44,591 bases of DNA, from the NCBI GenBank assembly GCA_026396175.1, contig JAPLXG010000006.1, positions 140,492 to 185,082 of the forward strand, read 5' to 3'. The stretch is from Candidatus Moraniibacteriota bacterium. Lineage in GTDB: Bacteria > Patescibacteriota > Minisyncoccia > Moranbacterales > UBA2206. A program made the position numbers and the translations under genes. The notes below the pieces were generated by a model, which had not been told where the DNA came from, ran no database searches, and saw nothing but the letters and a program-made list of their open reading frames with translations. Shown here piece by piece: positions 22,209-29,063 of the stretch; position 1 is the stretch's first letter, and every line of letters begins with the position of its first letter.

Positions 22209-23213
22209 ATGACCAAGATCGCAATTAATGGCTTTGGCCGCATTGGCCGGCTGAGTCTCAAAATCGCTTTTGAAAAAGAAGGGTTGGAAGTGGTGGCAAT
22301 TAATGATCTGACTGATCTCAAAACCGCCGCGCATCTTTTGAAATATGATTCCAGCTATGGGCGCTACGGACACGAAGTGAATGTGGATGAAGAAAATTCG
22401 GAAATTATTATCGATGGAACACGGATTAAATTCTTTTCGCAGGCTGATCCAGAAAAATTACCTTGGGGAGAATTGGGAATTGATATTGTGCTTGAATGCA
22501 CTGGTGTTTTTCAAAATCGAGAAAAAGCCGGGAAGCACATTGCGGCGGGAGCGAAGAAAGTAATTCTGAGCGCGCCACCGAAAGATGATATCCCGGTCTA
22601 TCTTTTGGGAGTGAACGAAAATGAATATGATCCGAGCGAAGACATTATTTCCAACGGCTCTTGCACGACCAATTGTTTGGCGCCGATGATTAAGATTTTG
22701 GACGACAAGTTTGGCGTGGAAAAAGGTTTTATGACCACAACGCATTCCTACACCAACGATCAGAGAATCCTAGACCTGCCACACAAAGATTTGCGCCGAG
22801 CCAGAGCGGCGGCGCTCAGCATTATTCCAACCACGACCGGAGCGGCCAAAACTGTGGGAAAGGTCTTGAAACACTTGGAAGGAAAACTGGACGGCATCTC
22901 TCTTCGCGTTCCAACTCCTGTTGTTTCAATCGTGGATTTTATCTGTAACCTAAAAAAGGAAGCGACCGCGGAAGAGATAAATGAAGCTTTCCGCGAAGCG
23001 GCGGGAAATGGGATGAGTGGAATTTTAGCCGTAAGCGATGAAGGTTTGGTCTCAATGGATTTCAAGGGCGACGCTCACAGCGCGATTGTCGACACGCCAC
23101 TCACAATGGCGAAAGGCGACTTGGTGAAAGTGGTCGGTTGGTATGACAACGAATGGGCTTACTCCAATCGGTTTGTGGAAATGGCGGAATATATTAGCAA
23201 CAAGCAGGGTTGA
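22209..23213 (+). CDS. gap: Glyceraldehyde-3-phosphate dehydrogenase, type I
   Basis: Oxidises glyceraldehyde-3-phosphate to 1,3-bisphosphoglycerate, producing NADH. The Rossmann opening is KIAINGFGRIGRLSLK, the conserved AINDLTD follows at the NAD ribose pocket, and the catalytic cysteine is in NGSCTTNCLAPM. The histidine is in MTTTHSYTNDQRILD, and VGWYDNEWAYSNR closes the protein. 334 residues is normal. ATG 22209 is used rather than an upstream TTG. With tpiA and fba in the window, it supplies the NADH that the nearby NuoF-like subunit could reoxidise. Confidence 0.97.
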   Translation: MTKIAINGFGRIGRLSLKIAFEKEGLEVVAINDLTDLKTAAHLLKYDSSYGRYGHEVNVDEENSEIIIDGTRIKFFSQADPEKLPWGELGIDIVLECTGVFQNREKAGKHIAAGAKKVILSAPPKDDIPVYLLGVNENEYDPSEDIISNGSCTTNCLAPMIKILDDKFGVEKGFMTTTHSYTNDQRILDLPHKDLRRARAAALSIIPTTTGAAKTVGKVLKHLEGKLDGISLRVPTPVVSIVDFICNLKKEATAEEINEAFREAAGNGMSGILAVSDEGLVSMDFKGDAHSAIVDTPLTMAKGDLVKVVGWYDNEWAYSNRFVEMAEYISNKQG

Positions 23214-23237
23214 GTTTATAGTTAAATTTTTTCATGT

Positions 23238-23345
23238 ATAATTTGAAATTTACAATTTGAAATTTACAATGAATTTTCAATGACTAAATTTAGAAATTGA
23301 AAATTGTGAATTAAATGAAAATTGAAAATTGAAAATTGAAAATTT
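23238..23345. repeat. AT-rich dyad element, copy 5, with ATTGAAA heptads
   Basis: Left arm AATTTGAAATTTACAATTTG, centre TCAATGACTAAATTTAG, right arm with four ATTGAAA heptads. It runs into the start region of the D-aminoacylase gene, so the exact start codon there is uncertain. Confidence 0.75.
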
Positions 23346-23346
23346 T

Positions 23347-24918
23347 GTGCTTGATATTATCATCAAAAACGCCAATATTATCGATGGAACCGGGATGCCG
23401 GCGTATCGGGCTGACATTGGCATCAAAGAGGACGAGATAAAAAAAATCGGCGCGCTTCGCGATGAGCGGGCGAGCGTGGAGATTGATGCAGAAGGGAAAA
23501 TAGTTTGCCCGGGTTTTATCGATGTTAATAATCATAGTGACACCTATTGGCGCATATTTCTCGATCCGCACTTGGAGAGCCTCATCTATCAAGGAATCAC
23601 GACAATTATCGGTGGAAATTGTGGAACGTCACTGGCGCCGTTGGCAAATCCGGGAACGATTGACGCGATTCAAAAATGGGTCGATGTCAAAAAAATAAAT
23701 GTCAGCTGGCTGAAAGTCAAAGAATTTTTGGCGTTTTTGGGTGAAAAGAAAATTTCTCCCAATTTTGCCACATTAGTGGGACACGCGACACTGCGGCGGG
23801 GAATTATTGGCGACGAAGTGCGCAGTATGGTGCCAAAAGAAATTGAGGCCTTAAAAAAAGCACTGGAGAAATCGATGAAAGAAGGAGCGCTGGGAATGTC
23901 CACGGGTCTCATCTATTCTCACGCGCGTCTTGCGCCCTATGACGAATTGTTGGCGCTGGCCAAAATTGTCAAAAAATATGACGGAGTTTACGCGACGCAC
24001 ATTCGCTCGGAGCAAAAAGAAATTGTGGAAGCGGTTGAGGAGGCACTGCGTATTGCCAGAGACTCCGGCGCAAAATTGCAAATCTCGCACTTGAAAGTTA
24101 TCGGCGAAAAAAATTGGCCTAAGATGAAGGATGTTTTAGCGTTGATTGCCAACGCGAAAGAAGAAGGGATTGATGTGACATTTGATGTCTATCCCTATAC
24201 CGCAACCGGATCGGTGCTCTATTCATTTCTTCCAGCTTGGATTTCGGAAGGCGGAAAAAGAATTATGCTGCATCGCTTGAAGGATCCAGTCATTCGGGCG
24301 AAAGTAATTTCGGAAATGCGCGAGTCGGAGTTTGATTATTCCAAGATTGAAATTGCCATCTCGCCACTCAACAAAACCTTGGCGCGTCACAGCATTTCTG
24401 AGATTGCGCTCAGTCAAGAAAAATCAGTGGAAGACGCGGTTATCGATATCTTGATTGCCTCGGAAGGAATGGTGGTGACTTCGATGGAAGTGTTAAGCGA
24501 AGATAATGTCCAACAAGCGATTGCTAGTCCATTATCTTTCATTGCGACCAACGGCGCGGGCTATGATATTTTCCACGCCAAAACAGGCGAACGAGTGCAT
24601 CCGCGTAATTTCGGATCGTTTATTAAAGTTTTGGAAAAATATGTCAAAAAAGAACGGCTTTTAAGCTGGGAAGTGGCGATCAATAAGATGACCCAAGCCC
24701 CGGCCGAAAAGTTTGGTTTGAAAAATAGAGGGGCCTTGAAAAAGGGTTACTTTGCTGATATAGTGATGCTTGATCCGGATAAGTTGAAAAGCCCCGCCAC
24801 GGTGGAAAATCCCTATCAATATTCGAAAGGGGTTGAGCTGGTTATCATAAACGGTGAGATTGTACTCTCAGATGGCGCGTATAATGGCAATCGGAATGGG
24901 CGGGTGATTAAACGATAA
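23347..24918 (+). CDS. D-aminoacylase/dihydroorotase-like amidohydrolase
   Basis: A metal-dependent amidohydrolase, family of N-acyl-D-amino-acid deacylases. The N-terminal beta sandwich DIIIKNANIIDGTGMPAYRA is followed by the barrel: GGNCGTSLAP carries the conserved metal-site cysteine, YATHIRSEQ and LQISHLKVIG the metal histidines, and HPRNFGSF and APAEKFGLKNRGALKKGYFA the C-terminal signature. The first metal motif, usually HxH in GFIDVHTHDD, reads GFIDVNNHSD, so its first histidine is Asn. About 523 residues is typical. Start codon: GTG 23347 is preferred; the further TTG is within repeat DNA. A role in D-amino-acid or peptidoglycan-fragment salvage is plausible next to murD and murI. Confidence 0.88.
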   Translation: MLDIIIKNANIIDGTGMPAYRADIGIKEDEIKKIGALRDERASVEIDAEGKIVCPGFIDVNNHSDTYWRIFLDPHLESLIYQGITTIIGGNCGTSLAPLANPGTIDAIQKWVDVKKINVSWLKVKEFLAFLGEKKISPNFATLVGHATLRRGIIGDEVRSMVPKEIEALKKALEKSMKEGALGMSTGLIYSHARLAPYDELLALAKIVKKYDGVYATHIRSEQKEIVEAVEEALRIARDSGAKLQISHLKVIGEKNWPKMKDVLALIANAKEEGIDVTFDVYPYTATGSVLYSFLPAWISEGGKRIMLHRLKDPVIRAKVISEMRESEFDYSKIEIAISPLNKTLARHSISEIALSQEKSVEDAVIDILIASEGMVVTSMEVLSEDNVQQAIASPLSFIATNGAGYDIFHAKTGERVHPRNFGSFIKVLEKYVKKERLLSWEVAINKMTQAPAEKFGLKNRGALKKGYFADIVMLDPDKLKSPATVENPYQYSKGVELVIINGEIVLSDGAYNGNRNGRVIKR

Positions 24919-24965
24919 AACTTGTGAGTAAGATTATTCTAAAAACCGTTGAGTTTAAAAACTAT

Positions 24966-24997
24966 ACTCTGGAGCTAAAAAGCCAGAGTTGTTTTTG
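24966..24997 (+). terminator. Rho-independent terminator after the aminoacylase
   Basis: ACTCTGG (24966-24972) pairs with CCAGAGT (24983-24989), followed by TGTTTTT. Confidence 0.75.
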
Positions 24998-25007
24998 ATT
25001 GTAGTGT

Positions 25008-25253
25008 GACTTACGCGTTTGCCAAAAAAACAAAAAAATATGTCATCCCTTCGATAAACTCAGGACAAGCCTGAGCGTAGCGCAGCGGAGTCGAAGGATC
25101 TGCTTTCCATTTTCACTAGCTTTACTATAGTTCAGTGAGCCTCGGGTTATGGGCAGTAGATCCCTGCCTACCGGCAGGCAGGCTTCGACTACGTTCCGAT
25201 GAGTACATCTTCACTCCGCTCAGGATGACAAGCTTAATTCAATTGCGTAAGTC
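25008..25253. repeat. Three-level nested repeat upstream of murD
   Basis: This fills the 354-bp gap before murD together with the terminator. The outer ends are GACTTACGC (25008-25016) and GCGTAAGTC (25245-25253). Inside lies a TGTCAT-family MITE (25041-25230), and inside that the 20-bp palindrome CCTGCCTACCGGCAGGCAGG (25163-25182) interrupts the GTAGATC...TTCGACT word. No gene is seen. An open frame continuous with murD crosses it but encodes only repeat-derived residues. Confidence 0.8.
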
Positions 25254-25272
25254 TCGCGTTATAAATTCAAAT

Positions 25273-26655
25273 ATGGAAATGAGTGATTTTAGAAAAAAGA
25301 AGATAACAGTGATGGGACTGGGATTGCATGGCGGCGGAATCGGCGTGATCCGATTTTTGTTTGAAGCGGGAGCAACGCTTTCCGTGACTGATTTGAAATC
25401 CGAGCAGGAACTGGAAGCATCTTTGGTTAAGCTGAAAGATCTGCCGGGAATTAAATATGTCCTGGGGCAGCATCAAGAGGACGATTTCACAAAGGCGGAT
25501 ATGGTGGTCAAAAATCCAGCTGTGCCTTGGACGAATAAATATATTCAATTGGCGCTAAAAAATGATGTTCCCGTCGAAATTGATTCCAGTCTCTTTTTTA
25601 AATTGTGTAAAAATAAAATAATCGGCGTGACCGGAACGAGAGGAAAGACCACCACCGCTTCTTTGATCTTCGAGATATTGCGCGCTGCCGGGATGAGTCC
25701 GGTCAAAGTGGGAATTGGGCAGGTTTCTGTTTTGGATAAGTTGAAAGAATTAGAAAAGGATTCCGTGGTTGTTTTTGAGCTTTCCAGTTGGAGACTGAGT
25801 GCGCTCGGGAGAGCTGGGTTGAGTCCGGAAATCGCTGTTTTGACAAATATATTTCAAGATCACCTGAATTATTATCCCGATATGGCAGAATATCTCGCGG
25901 ATAAAAAATATATTTTTTCCCAGCAAAAAAAATCTGACTTTTGTGTTCTGAATTGGGACGATGAAAAATTGAGAGAGTTGGAAAAGGAAATCAATTCTCA
26001 GCTTGTGCGATTTTCCCAAAATAAAATTGCGGAGGAAAAATCGGTGTATGTTTCAAATAATGCTATCTATGCAAAATGGGAAAATGTTGAAGAAAGAGTT
26101 ATGGATGTAAGTGAGGTAACCTTAAAAGGCGCGCATAATCTAGCTAATATTTTGGCGAGCATCGCAGTGGGAAAAGCGCTGAATATCGAGGCAGAAATAA
26201 TTAAAAAGGGCATTCTATCATTTTCCGGATTGCCACATCGCTTGGAATTTGTGCGAGAACTAGATGGAGTGAGATATTATAACGATACGGCCGCTACTTC
26301 TCCCGATGGCGCGATTTCCAGCTTGAATTCTTTTGTGGAACCGATTGTTTTGATTGCGGGCGGCTCGGATAAAAATCTGGATATGCGGGACTTAGCCGAG
26401 GCGATTAGAAATGCAACCGATAGAGTGGTTTTTTTGCCAGGGGTTGGAACGGATAAAATAATCAAGGAATGGCAAGATAGCGATAAGAAATACGCAGTAG
26501 CTAATTCGATGGATTCGGCTGTGTCGCTGGCGAAAAATTTGGCCAAGAAGGGAGATGTTGTTTTGCTTTCTCCCGGTACGGCTAGCTTTGGTCTATTTGT
26601 CAACGAGTTTGATCGCGGGGATAAATTCAAATTGGCAGTGAATAGTTTGGTTTAA
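25273..26655 (+). CDS. murD: UDP-N-acetylmuramoylalanine-D-glutamate ligase
   Basis: Adds D-glutamate to UDP-MurNAc-L-Ala in peptidoglycan precursor synthesis. Domain 1 starts KITVMGLGLHGGGIGV. The ATP-binding P-loop is GVTGTRGKTTTASL, then VFELSSWRL and LTNIFQDHLNYYPDM (Mur ligase His/Asp). The C-terminal domain has LPHRLEFVRELDGVRYYNDT, IAGGSDKNLD and LLSPGTASFGLF. About 460 residues is normal. The ATG at 25273 is preferred because a longer frame would add some 46 residues translated from the nested repeats. It is followed by murI, which makes its D-glutamate substrate. Confidence 0.95.
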   Translation: MEMSDFRKKKITVMGLGLHGGGIGVIRFLFEAGATLSVTDLKSEQELEASLVKLKDLPGIKYVLGQHQEDDFTKADMVVKNPAVPWTNKYIQLALKNDVPVEIDSSLFFKLCKNKIIGVTGTRGKTTTASLIFEILRAAGMSPVKVGIGQVSVLDKLKELEKDSVVVFELSSWRLSALGRAGLSPEIAVLTNIFQDHLNYYPDMAEYLADKKYIFSQQKKSDFCVLNWDDEKLRELEKEINSQLVRFSQNKIAEEKSVYVSNNAIYAKWENVEERVMDVSEVTLKGAHNLANILASIAVGKALNIEAEIIKKGILSFSGLPHRLEFVRELDGVRYYNDTAATSPDGAISSLNSFVEPIVLIAGGSDKNLDMRDLAEAIRNATDRVVFLPGVGTDKIIKEWQDSDKKYAVANSMDSAVSLAKNLAKKGDVVLLSPGTASFGLFVNEFDRGDKFKLAVNSLV

Positions 26656-26661
26656 GTTTGC

Positions 26662-26804
26662 GACTTATGCCAACCCCAAAAACAAACTTCAAAGCGCAGG
26701 TTTTTCTAGGGGCGGTCTCTGTTTTTTCAGTCTTCAAAATAACTAAAAATTTTCCAGGTCAACCCTGGCTATAGATAAGTTTATTTTTGGGGTTGGCATA
26801 AGTC
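26662..26804. repeat. GACTTA-type MITE with 28-bp terminal inverted repeats
   Basis: 26662-26689 (begins GACTTATGCCAACCCC) and 26777-26804 (ends GGGGTTGGCATAAGTC) are inverted repeats with one mismatch. The 143-bp element has no ORF. Its right half is shared with 17750-17797. Confidence 0.85.
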
Positions 26805-26818
26805 TTAAAATTAAAAAT

Positions 26819-27655
26819 TTGAAAAATAACACAGGAAAAATTGGCATATTCGATTCTGGTTTAGGAGGCCTCACTATTTTGAGAGAAGTGGTGAGGCTTT
26901 TGCCGCAGCGGGAGTACCTCTATTTGGGCGATAATTTGCGCGCGCCCTATGGCAACAGATCGGAGCAGAAAATATTTGAGTACACTTTGGCTGGCGTGGA
27001 GTGGCTATTTGGGCACGGCGCGGAAATTGTAATCTTGGCTTGCAACACAGCTTCGGCCAATGCTCTGCGAAAAATTCAGCGGGAGGTTTTGCCACTCAAA
27101 TATCCGAGCAAAAGAGTCTTGGGCATTATCATTCCCACGGCGGAGGATATTGGACAGTTTAGTAAAGCTGGTCACGTCGGAGTGCTGGCGACAGTCGCGA
27201 CGGTGAGATCTAAAACATTCGAAAAAGAAATAAAAAAATGTAACTCACACATAAGGATAGTTTGCCAATCAGGCGGAAGGCTGGTCGAATTGATTGAGAA
27301 TGGCGGGAATGAGAAATTATTGCAGGCAGAAATTGAAAAAGTTACTCGGCGGTTAATTTCCAAAGATAAATTGATCGATGCGGTTATCCTCGGTTGTACG
27401 CATTATGCCCTGATTAAAAATCAAATAAAAAATAGCTTGCCAAAAGATATTGGCGTGATTGACCAAGGCGAGATAGTCGCCCTAAAATTGGCGGATTATC
27501 TCAGGCGGCATAAGGAGATTGGCAAAAAGTTAAGCAAAGAATCCGCGGTCTGTTTTTATACTACGTCAGACAAAGTTGTGGTGAAAAAAATGATGGCGCA
27601 ATTTTATGGGAAGAAGATTTCCATTAGCACGGTTAGCTATAAAATCGGAGCTTAG
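26819..27655 (+). CDS. murI: Glutamate racemase
   Basis: Converts L- to D-glutamate for peptidoglycan. The opening KIGIFDSGLGGLTILREV contains the catalytic Asp/Ser region. The two catalytic cysteines are in VILACNTASANAL and ILGCTHYALI, and YLGDNLRAPYG is the family's Tyr-Gly-Asp segment. 278 residues is normal. The start is a TTG giving MKNNTGKIG, the only good initiation codon near the conserved opening; no Shine-Dalgarno is visible. murD precedes it, with a MITE between. Confidence 0.95.
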   Translation: MKNNTGKIGIFDSGLGGLTILREVVRLLPQREYLYLGDNLRAPYGNRSEQKIFEYTLAGVEWLFGHGAEIVILACNTASANALRKIQREVLPLKYPSKRVLGIIIPTAEDIGQFSKAGHVGVLATVATVRSKTFEKEIKKCNSHIRIVCQSGGRLVELIENGGNEKLLQAEIEKVTRRLISKDKLIDAVILGCTHYALIKNQIKNSLPKDIGVIDQGEIVALKLADYLRRHKEIGKKLSKESAVCFYTTSDKVVVKKMMAQFYGKKISISTVSYKIGA

Positions 27656-27675
27656 CTCCAATTCGCCTTCATCGC

Positions 27676-27704
27676 TGGACAAATTATTTTTTATTGGCTA
27701 TAAT
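27676..27704 (+). promoter_or_regulatory. Sigma-70-type promoter of the tRNA cluster
   Basis: TGGACA (27676-27681), exactly 17 bp, TATAAT (27699-27704). Predicted start is near 27711, just before the first tRNA-like unit at 27722. Confidence 0.75.
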
Positions 27705-27721
27705 GGCAATTAGTTGTTTTT

Positions 27722-27851
27722 GGGCCATTAGCTTCCTCCAAAGGCGGACAAGCAGTTTCAGCCCAAGGCTGATCCGCCTCGGGCGGAGGTTAGAGCGCGC
27801 CCGCCACGGCGGGTAATGACGAGGTCGGAGATTCGAGTTCTCCATCGCCCA
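27722..27851 (+). pseudogene. tRNA-Ile-like gene interrupted by two hairpin insertions
   Basis: The 5' part GGGCCATTAGCT and 3' part TTAGAGCGC, TAATGACGAGGTC, GGAGATTCGAGTTCTCC, ATCGCCCA reproduce a tRNA-Ile framework (T arm perfectly paired; acceptor with one C-C mismatch). The D loop is replaced by about 56 nt (27734-27789) that starts TCCTCC and ends GGAGG. The 5' strand of the anticodon arm and most of the anticodon are replaced by a short palindrome GCCCGCCACGGCGGG (27799-27813). It cannot fold as a standard tRNA, so it is either a pseudogene or needs processing that is not visible here. Confidence 0.7.
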
Positions 27852-27858
27852 CATAGCA

Positions 27859-27907
27859 CAAGATACAAGATACAAAATACAAAATACAAAATACAAAATA
27901 CAAGATA
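27859..27907 (+). repeat. Heptanucleotide array CAAGATA/CAAAATA x7
   Basis: Seven tandem 7-mers (CAAGATA, CAAGATA, CAAAATA four times, CAAGATA) separate the interrupted tRNA from tRNA-Ala. Confidence 0.9.
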
Positions 27908-27916
27908 CAAACTTTA

Positions 27917-27989
27917 GGGCCCTTAGCTCATTTGGTAGAGCACCTGCTTTGCAAGCAGGGGGTGATCGGTTCGAGCCCGATAGGGTCCA
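27917..27989 (+). tRNA. tRNA-Ala (anticodon TGC)
   Basis: A complete 73-nt cloverleaf. Acceptor GGGCCCT pairs with AGGGTCC (one G-T pair); D arm GCTC/GAGC; anticodon stem CCTGC/GCAGG around TTTGCAA; T arm ATCGG/CCGAT around TTCGAGC-type loop. Discriminator A; the CCA is not encoded. It is the only undisturbed tRNA of the cluster besides the nested tRNA-Ile. Confidence 0.95.
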
Positions 27990-28043
27990 CGTTTCAAAAT
28001 CAAAAAGTAAAAATCAAAATGCAAAAATAATTTTTGAATATAC

Positions 28044-28113
28044 GGGCGATTAGCTCAGTTGATCAGAGTGGACATTTGCTCAGTCGCAAATATCCTGATT
28101 ATGACGAGGCCTG
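28044..28113 (+). pseudogene. tRNA-Ile-like fragment with hairpin at the anticodon arm
   Basis: It begins GGGCGATTAGCTCAGTTG, identical to the outer tRNA at 28143, then after AGAGT carries a hairpin GGACATTTGC...GCAAATATCC (28069-28094), followed by TGATTATGACGAGG. The T arm and 3' acceptor are missing. The flank TATACGGGCGATTAGCTCAG is repeated at 28139, pointing to tandem duplication. Confidence 0.75.
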
Positions 28114-28142
28114 TTTAAAATAAAAATATCCGTAGCATATAC

Positions 28143-28374
28143 GGGCGATTAGCTCAGTTGGTTAGAGCGTTCACCCCGCACCAAATTTTAATTAAGTAAG
28201 CCCGAAATGCAATAAGGGCGTATAGCTCAGTTGGTTAGAGCGCGTCACTGATAATGACGAGGTCTCTGGTTCGAGTCCAGATATGCCCACAAAGCTGAAT
28301 CATTGAAAAATTGAAATTTGGTGCGGGGCGAGCTGATAATGACGAGGTCCGAGGTTCGAGTCCCCGATCGCCCA
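28143..28374 (+). tRNA. Split tRNA-Ile (GAT) gene enclosing another tRNA
   Basis: 5' half 28143-28169 (acceptor GGGCGAT, D arm GCTC/GAGC) and 3' half 28333-28374 (CTGATAA anticodon loop, TGACG, T arm, ATCGCCC, A) form one tRNA-Ile framework with a perfect acceptor stem. Between them lie 163 nt bounded by inverted repeats, 28172-28193 (starts CACCCCGCACCAAATTT) and 28309-28330, matching in 20 of 22 positions. The 5' anticodon strand CGTCA is absent, and the T stem has one A-C mismatch. It may be a dead copy hit by a tRNA-carrying element, or a gene joined after folding of the arms; standard group I intron features were not seen. Confidence 0.6.
28216..28289 (+). tRNA. tRNA-Ile (anticodon GAT), intact, nested inside the split copy
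   Basis: A 74-nt cloverleaf: acceptor GGGCGTA/TATGCCC (one G-T), D arm GCTC/GAGC, anticodon stem CGTCA/TGACG with loop CTGATAA, variable AGGTC, T arm TCTGG/CCAGA around TTCGAGT, discriminator A, CCA not encoded. All stems pair, so this is the likely functional tRNA-Ile. Its discriminator A matches the TGGT bulge of the ileS T-box at 37120-37123. Confidence 0.95.
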
Positions 28375-28405
28375 CATCGCAAGTTTTCTTTTTAGGGAAG
28401 GATTA

Positions 28406-28434
28406 AAAAACGCTTGACAGAAGCGTTTTTTTGT
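28406..28434 (+). terminator. Terminator of the tRNA cluster, overlapping the next promoter
   Basis: AAAACGCTT-GACAG-AAGCGTTTTTTT: a short GC stem flanked by A and T runs (works on both strands). The TTGACA of the following promoter lies inside its loop. Confidence 0.75.
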
Positions 28435-28442
28435 GCTACAAT
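28414..28442 (+). promoter_or_regulatory. Consensus promoter of the 28707 gene
   Basis: TTGACA (28414-28419), 17 bp, TACAAT (28437-28442). The -35 is in the terminator loop, so transcription end and start are fused. Predicted start is near 28450, giving a leader of about 255 nt. Confidence 0.85.
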
Positions 28443-28449
28443 CTTAGGT

Positions 28450-28706
28450 TAGTAAAAAGTTAGCAAAAAGGCTTGCAAGATATTGTTTTCTAGTATAAAA
28501 TGTGAAAATCAATAAGATGTTTTTTAAAAAATAGAATCAGCAGAAATGTTATTTTGTAAATAAGATTTATTGAATAATATTTCTGGTGATGGGCACTTGC
28601 AATGACAAGTTGCTCACCGGAGCAGTTCTTTATTTTCAATGTAGGAAGCGCCTCGTTGGGAGGCGTTAGGAGGTAAATTCTAAAAGGGGTAAGGAGGTAC
28701 GACAGG
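28450..28706 (+). promoter_or_regulatory. Structured 5' leader of the 28707 gene
   Basis: A long leader for a 94-codon gene. It contains a hairpin at 28585-28618 (GGTGA...TCACC, inner ACTTG/CAAGT), a second at 28649-28665 (CGCCTC/GAGGCG), and two Shine-Dalgarno-like motifs, AGGAGG (28668-28673) and AAGGAGGT (28691-28698), the latter 8 nt before ATG. I cannot match it to a known riboswitch class; an sRNA or translational control element is possible. Confidence 0.45.
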
Positions 28707-28991
28707 ATGTTGAGTGACCGTGTTTTCGATTTAGACGCATGCGTTTTATTTCATCGGATAAAAAACCTAAAAGACGAAGATGAAATAAAAAAAGTTATTG
28801 CCTCTTTTCTGCAGGAGTCTAACATTTCTCCGCGCAGGATGACGTGCATGTTTCATCCAACTTTTATGGCGCATTGCGTCGCTTGTCGCTGTGATATCGG
28901 TTCAGCGGCGACAAGTCTCCTTCTTCCCGGTTCAGAATGGAATGGGAAACCGTTGTACGCTGAACCCGGGCAGTGCCAGCTTTTGCAGTAG
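28707..28991 (+). CDS. Small Cys/His-rich hypothetical protein
   Basis: Not recognised. 94 residues with an acidic/basic helical first half (LKDEDEIKKVIASFLQES) and a cysteine-histidine cluster MTCMFHPTFMAHCVACRCDIG (about 46-65) that could bind a metal; a last cysteine is near the end (GQCQLL). No signal peptide or membrane helix. It has its own strong promoter, a long structured leader, an excellent Shine-Dalgarno and a 13-bp terminator, which makes it a real transcription unit even without homology. Its style (strong AGGAGG site) is like the hypC-coupled and 35903 genes rather than the core genes. Confidence 0.75.
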   Translation: MLSDRVFDLDACVLFHRIKNLKDEDEIKKVIASFLQESNISPRRMTCMFHPTFMAHCVACRCDIGSAATSLLLPGSEWNGKPLYAEPGQCQLLQ

Positions 28992-29002
28992 TCCGAAAAA
29001 AG

Positions 29003-29035
29003 AAGGCAGAAAACCAATCATCGGTTTTCTGCCTT
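29003..29035 (+). terminator. 13-bp hairpin terminator after the 28707 gene
   Basis: AAGGCAGAAAACC (29003-29015) pairs perfectly with GGTTTTCTGCCTT (29023-29035) around a 7-nt loop. Confidence 0.85.
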
Positions 29036-29063
29036 TCATCATTTTTGGGCTGCATTCTATTTT

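Noticed and set aside
25135-25272. N-terminal extension of murD
   Set aside because: The extra ~46 residues are encoded by nested repeats; the conserved Rossmann start fits ATG 25273.
27684-27896. Minus-strand open frame across the tRNA cluster
   Set aside because: Translates heptad repeats and tRNA sequence; no coding features.
27859-27907. Possible CRISPR array
   Set aside because: Units are 7 bp with no spacers; this is a simple tandem array. No cas gene is in the window.
28170-28332. Group I intron in tRNA-Ile
   Set aside because: Insert is short, bounded by inverted repeats, contains a tRNA, and lies before the anticodon loop; no P7/G-binding core was recognised.
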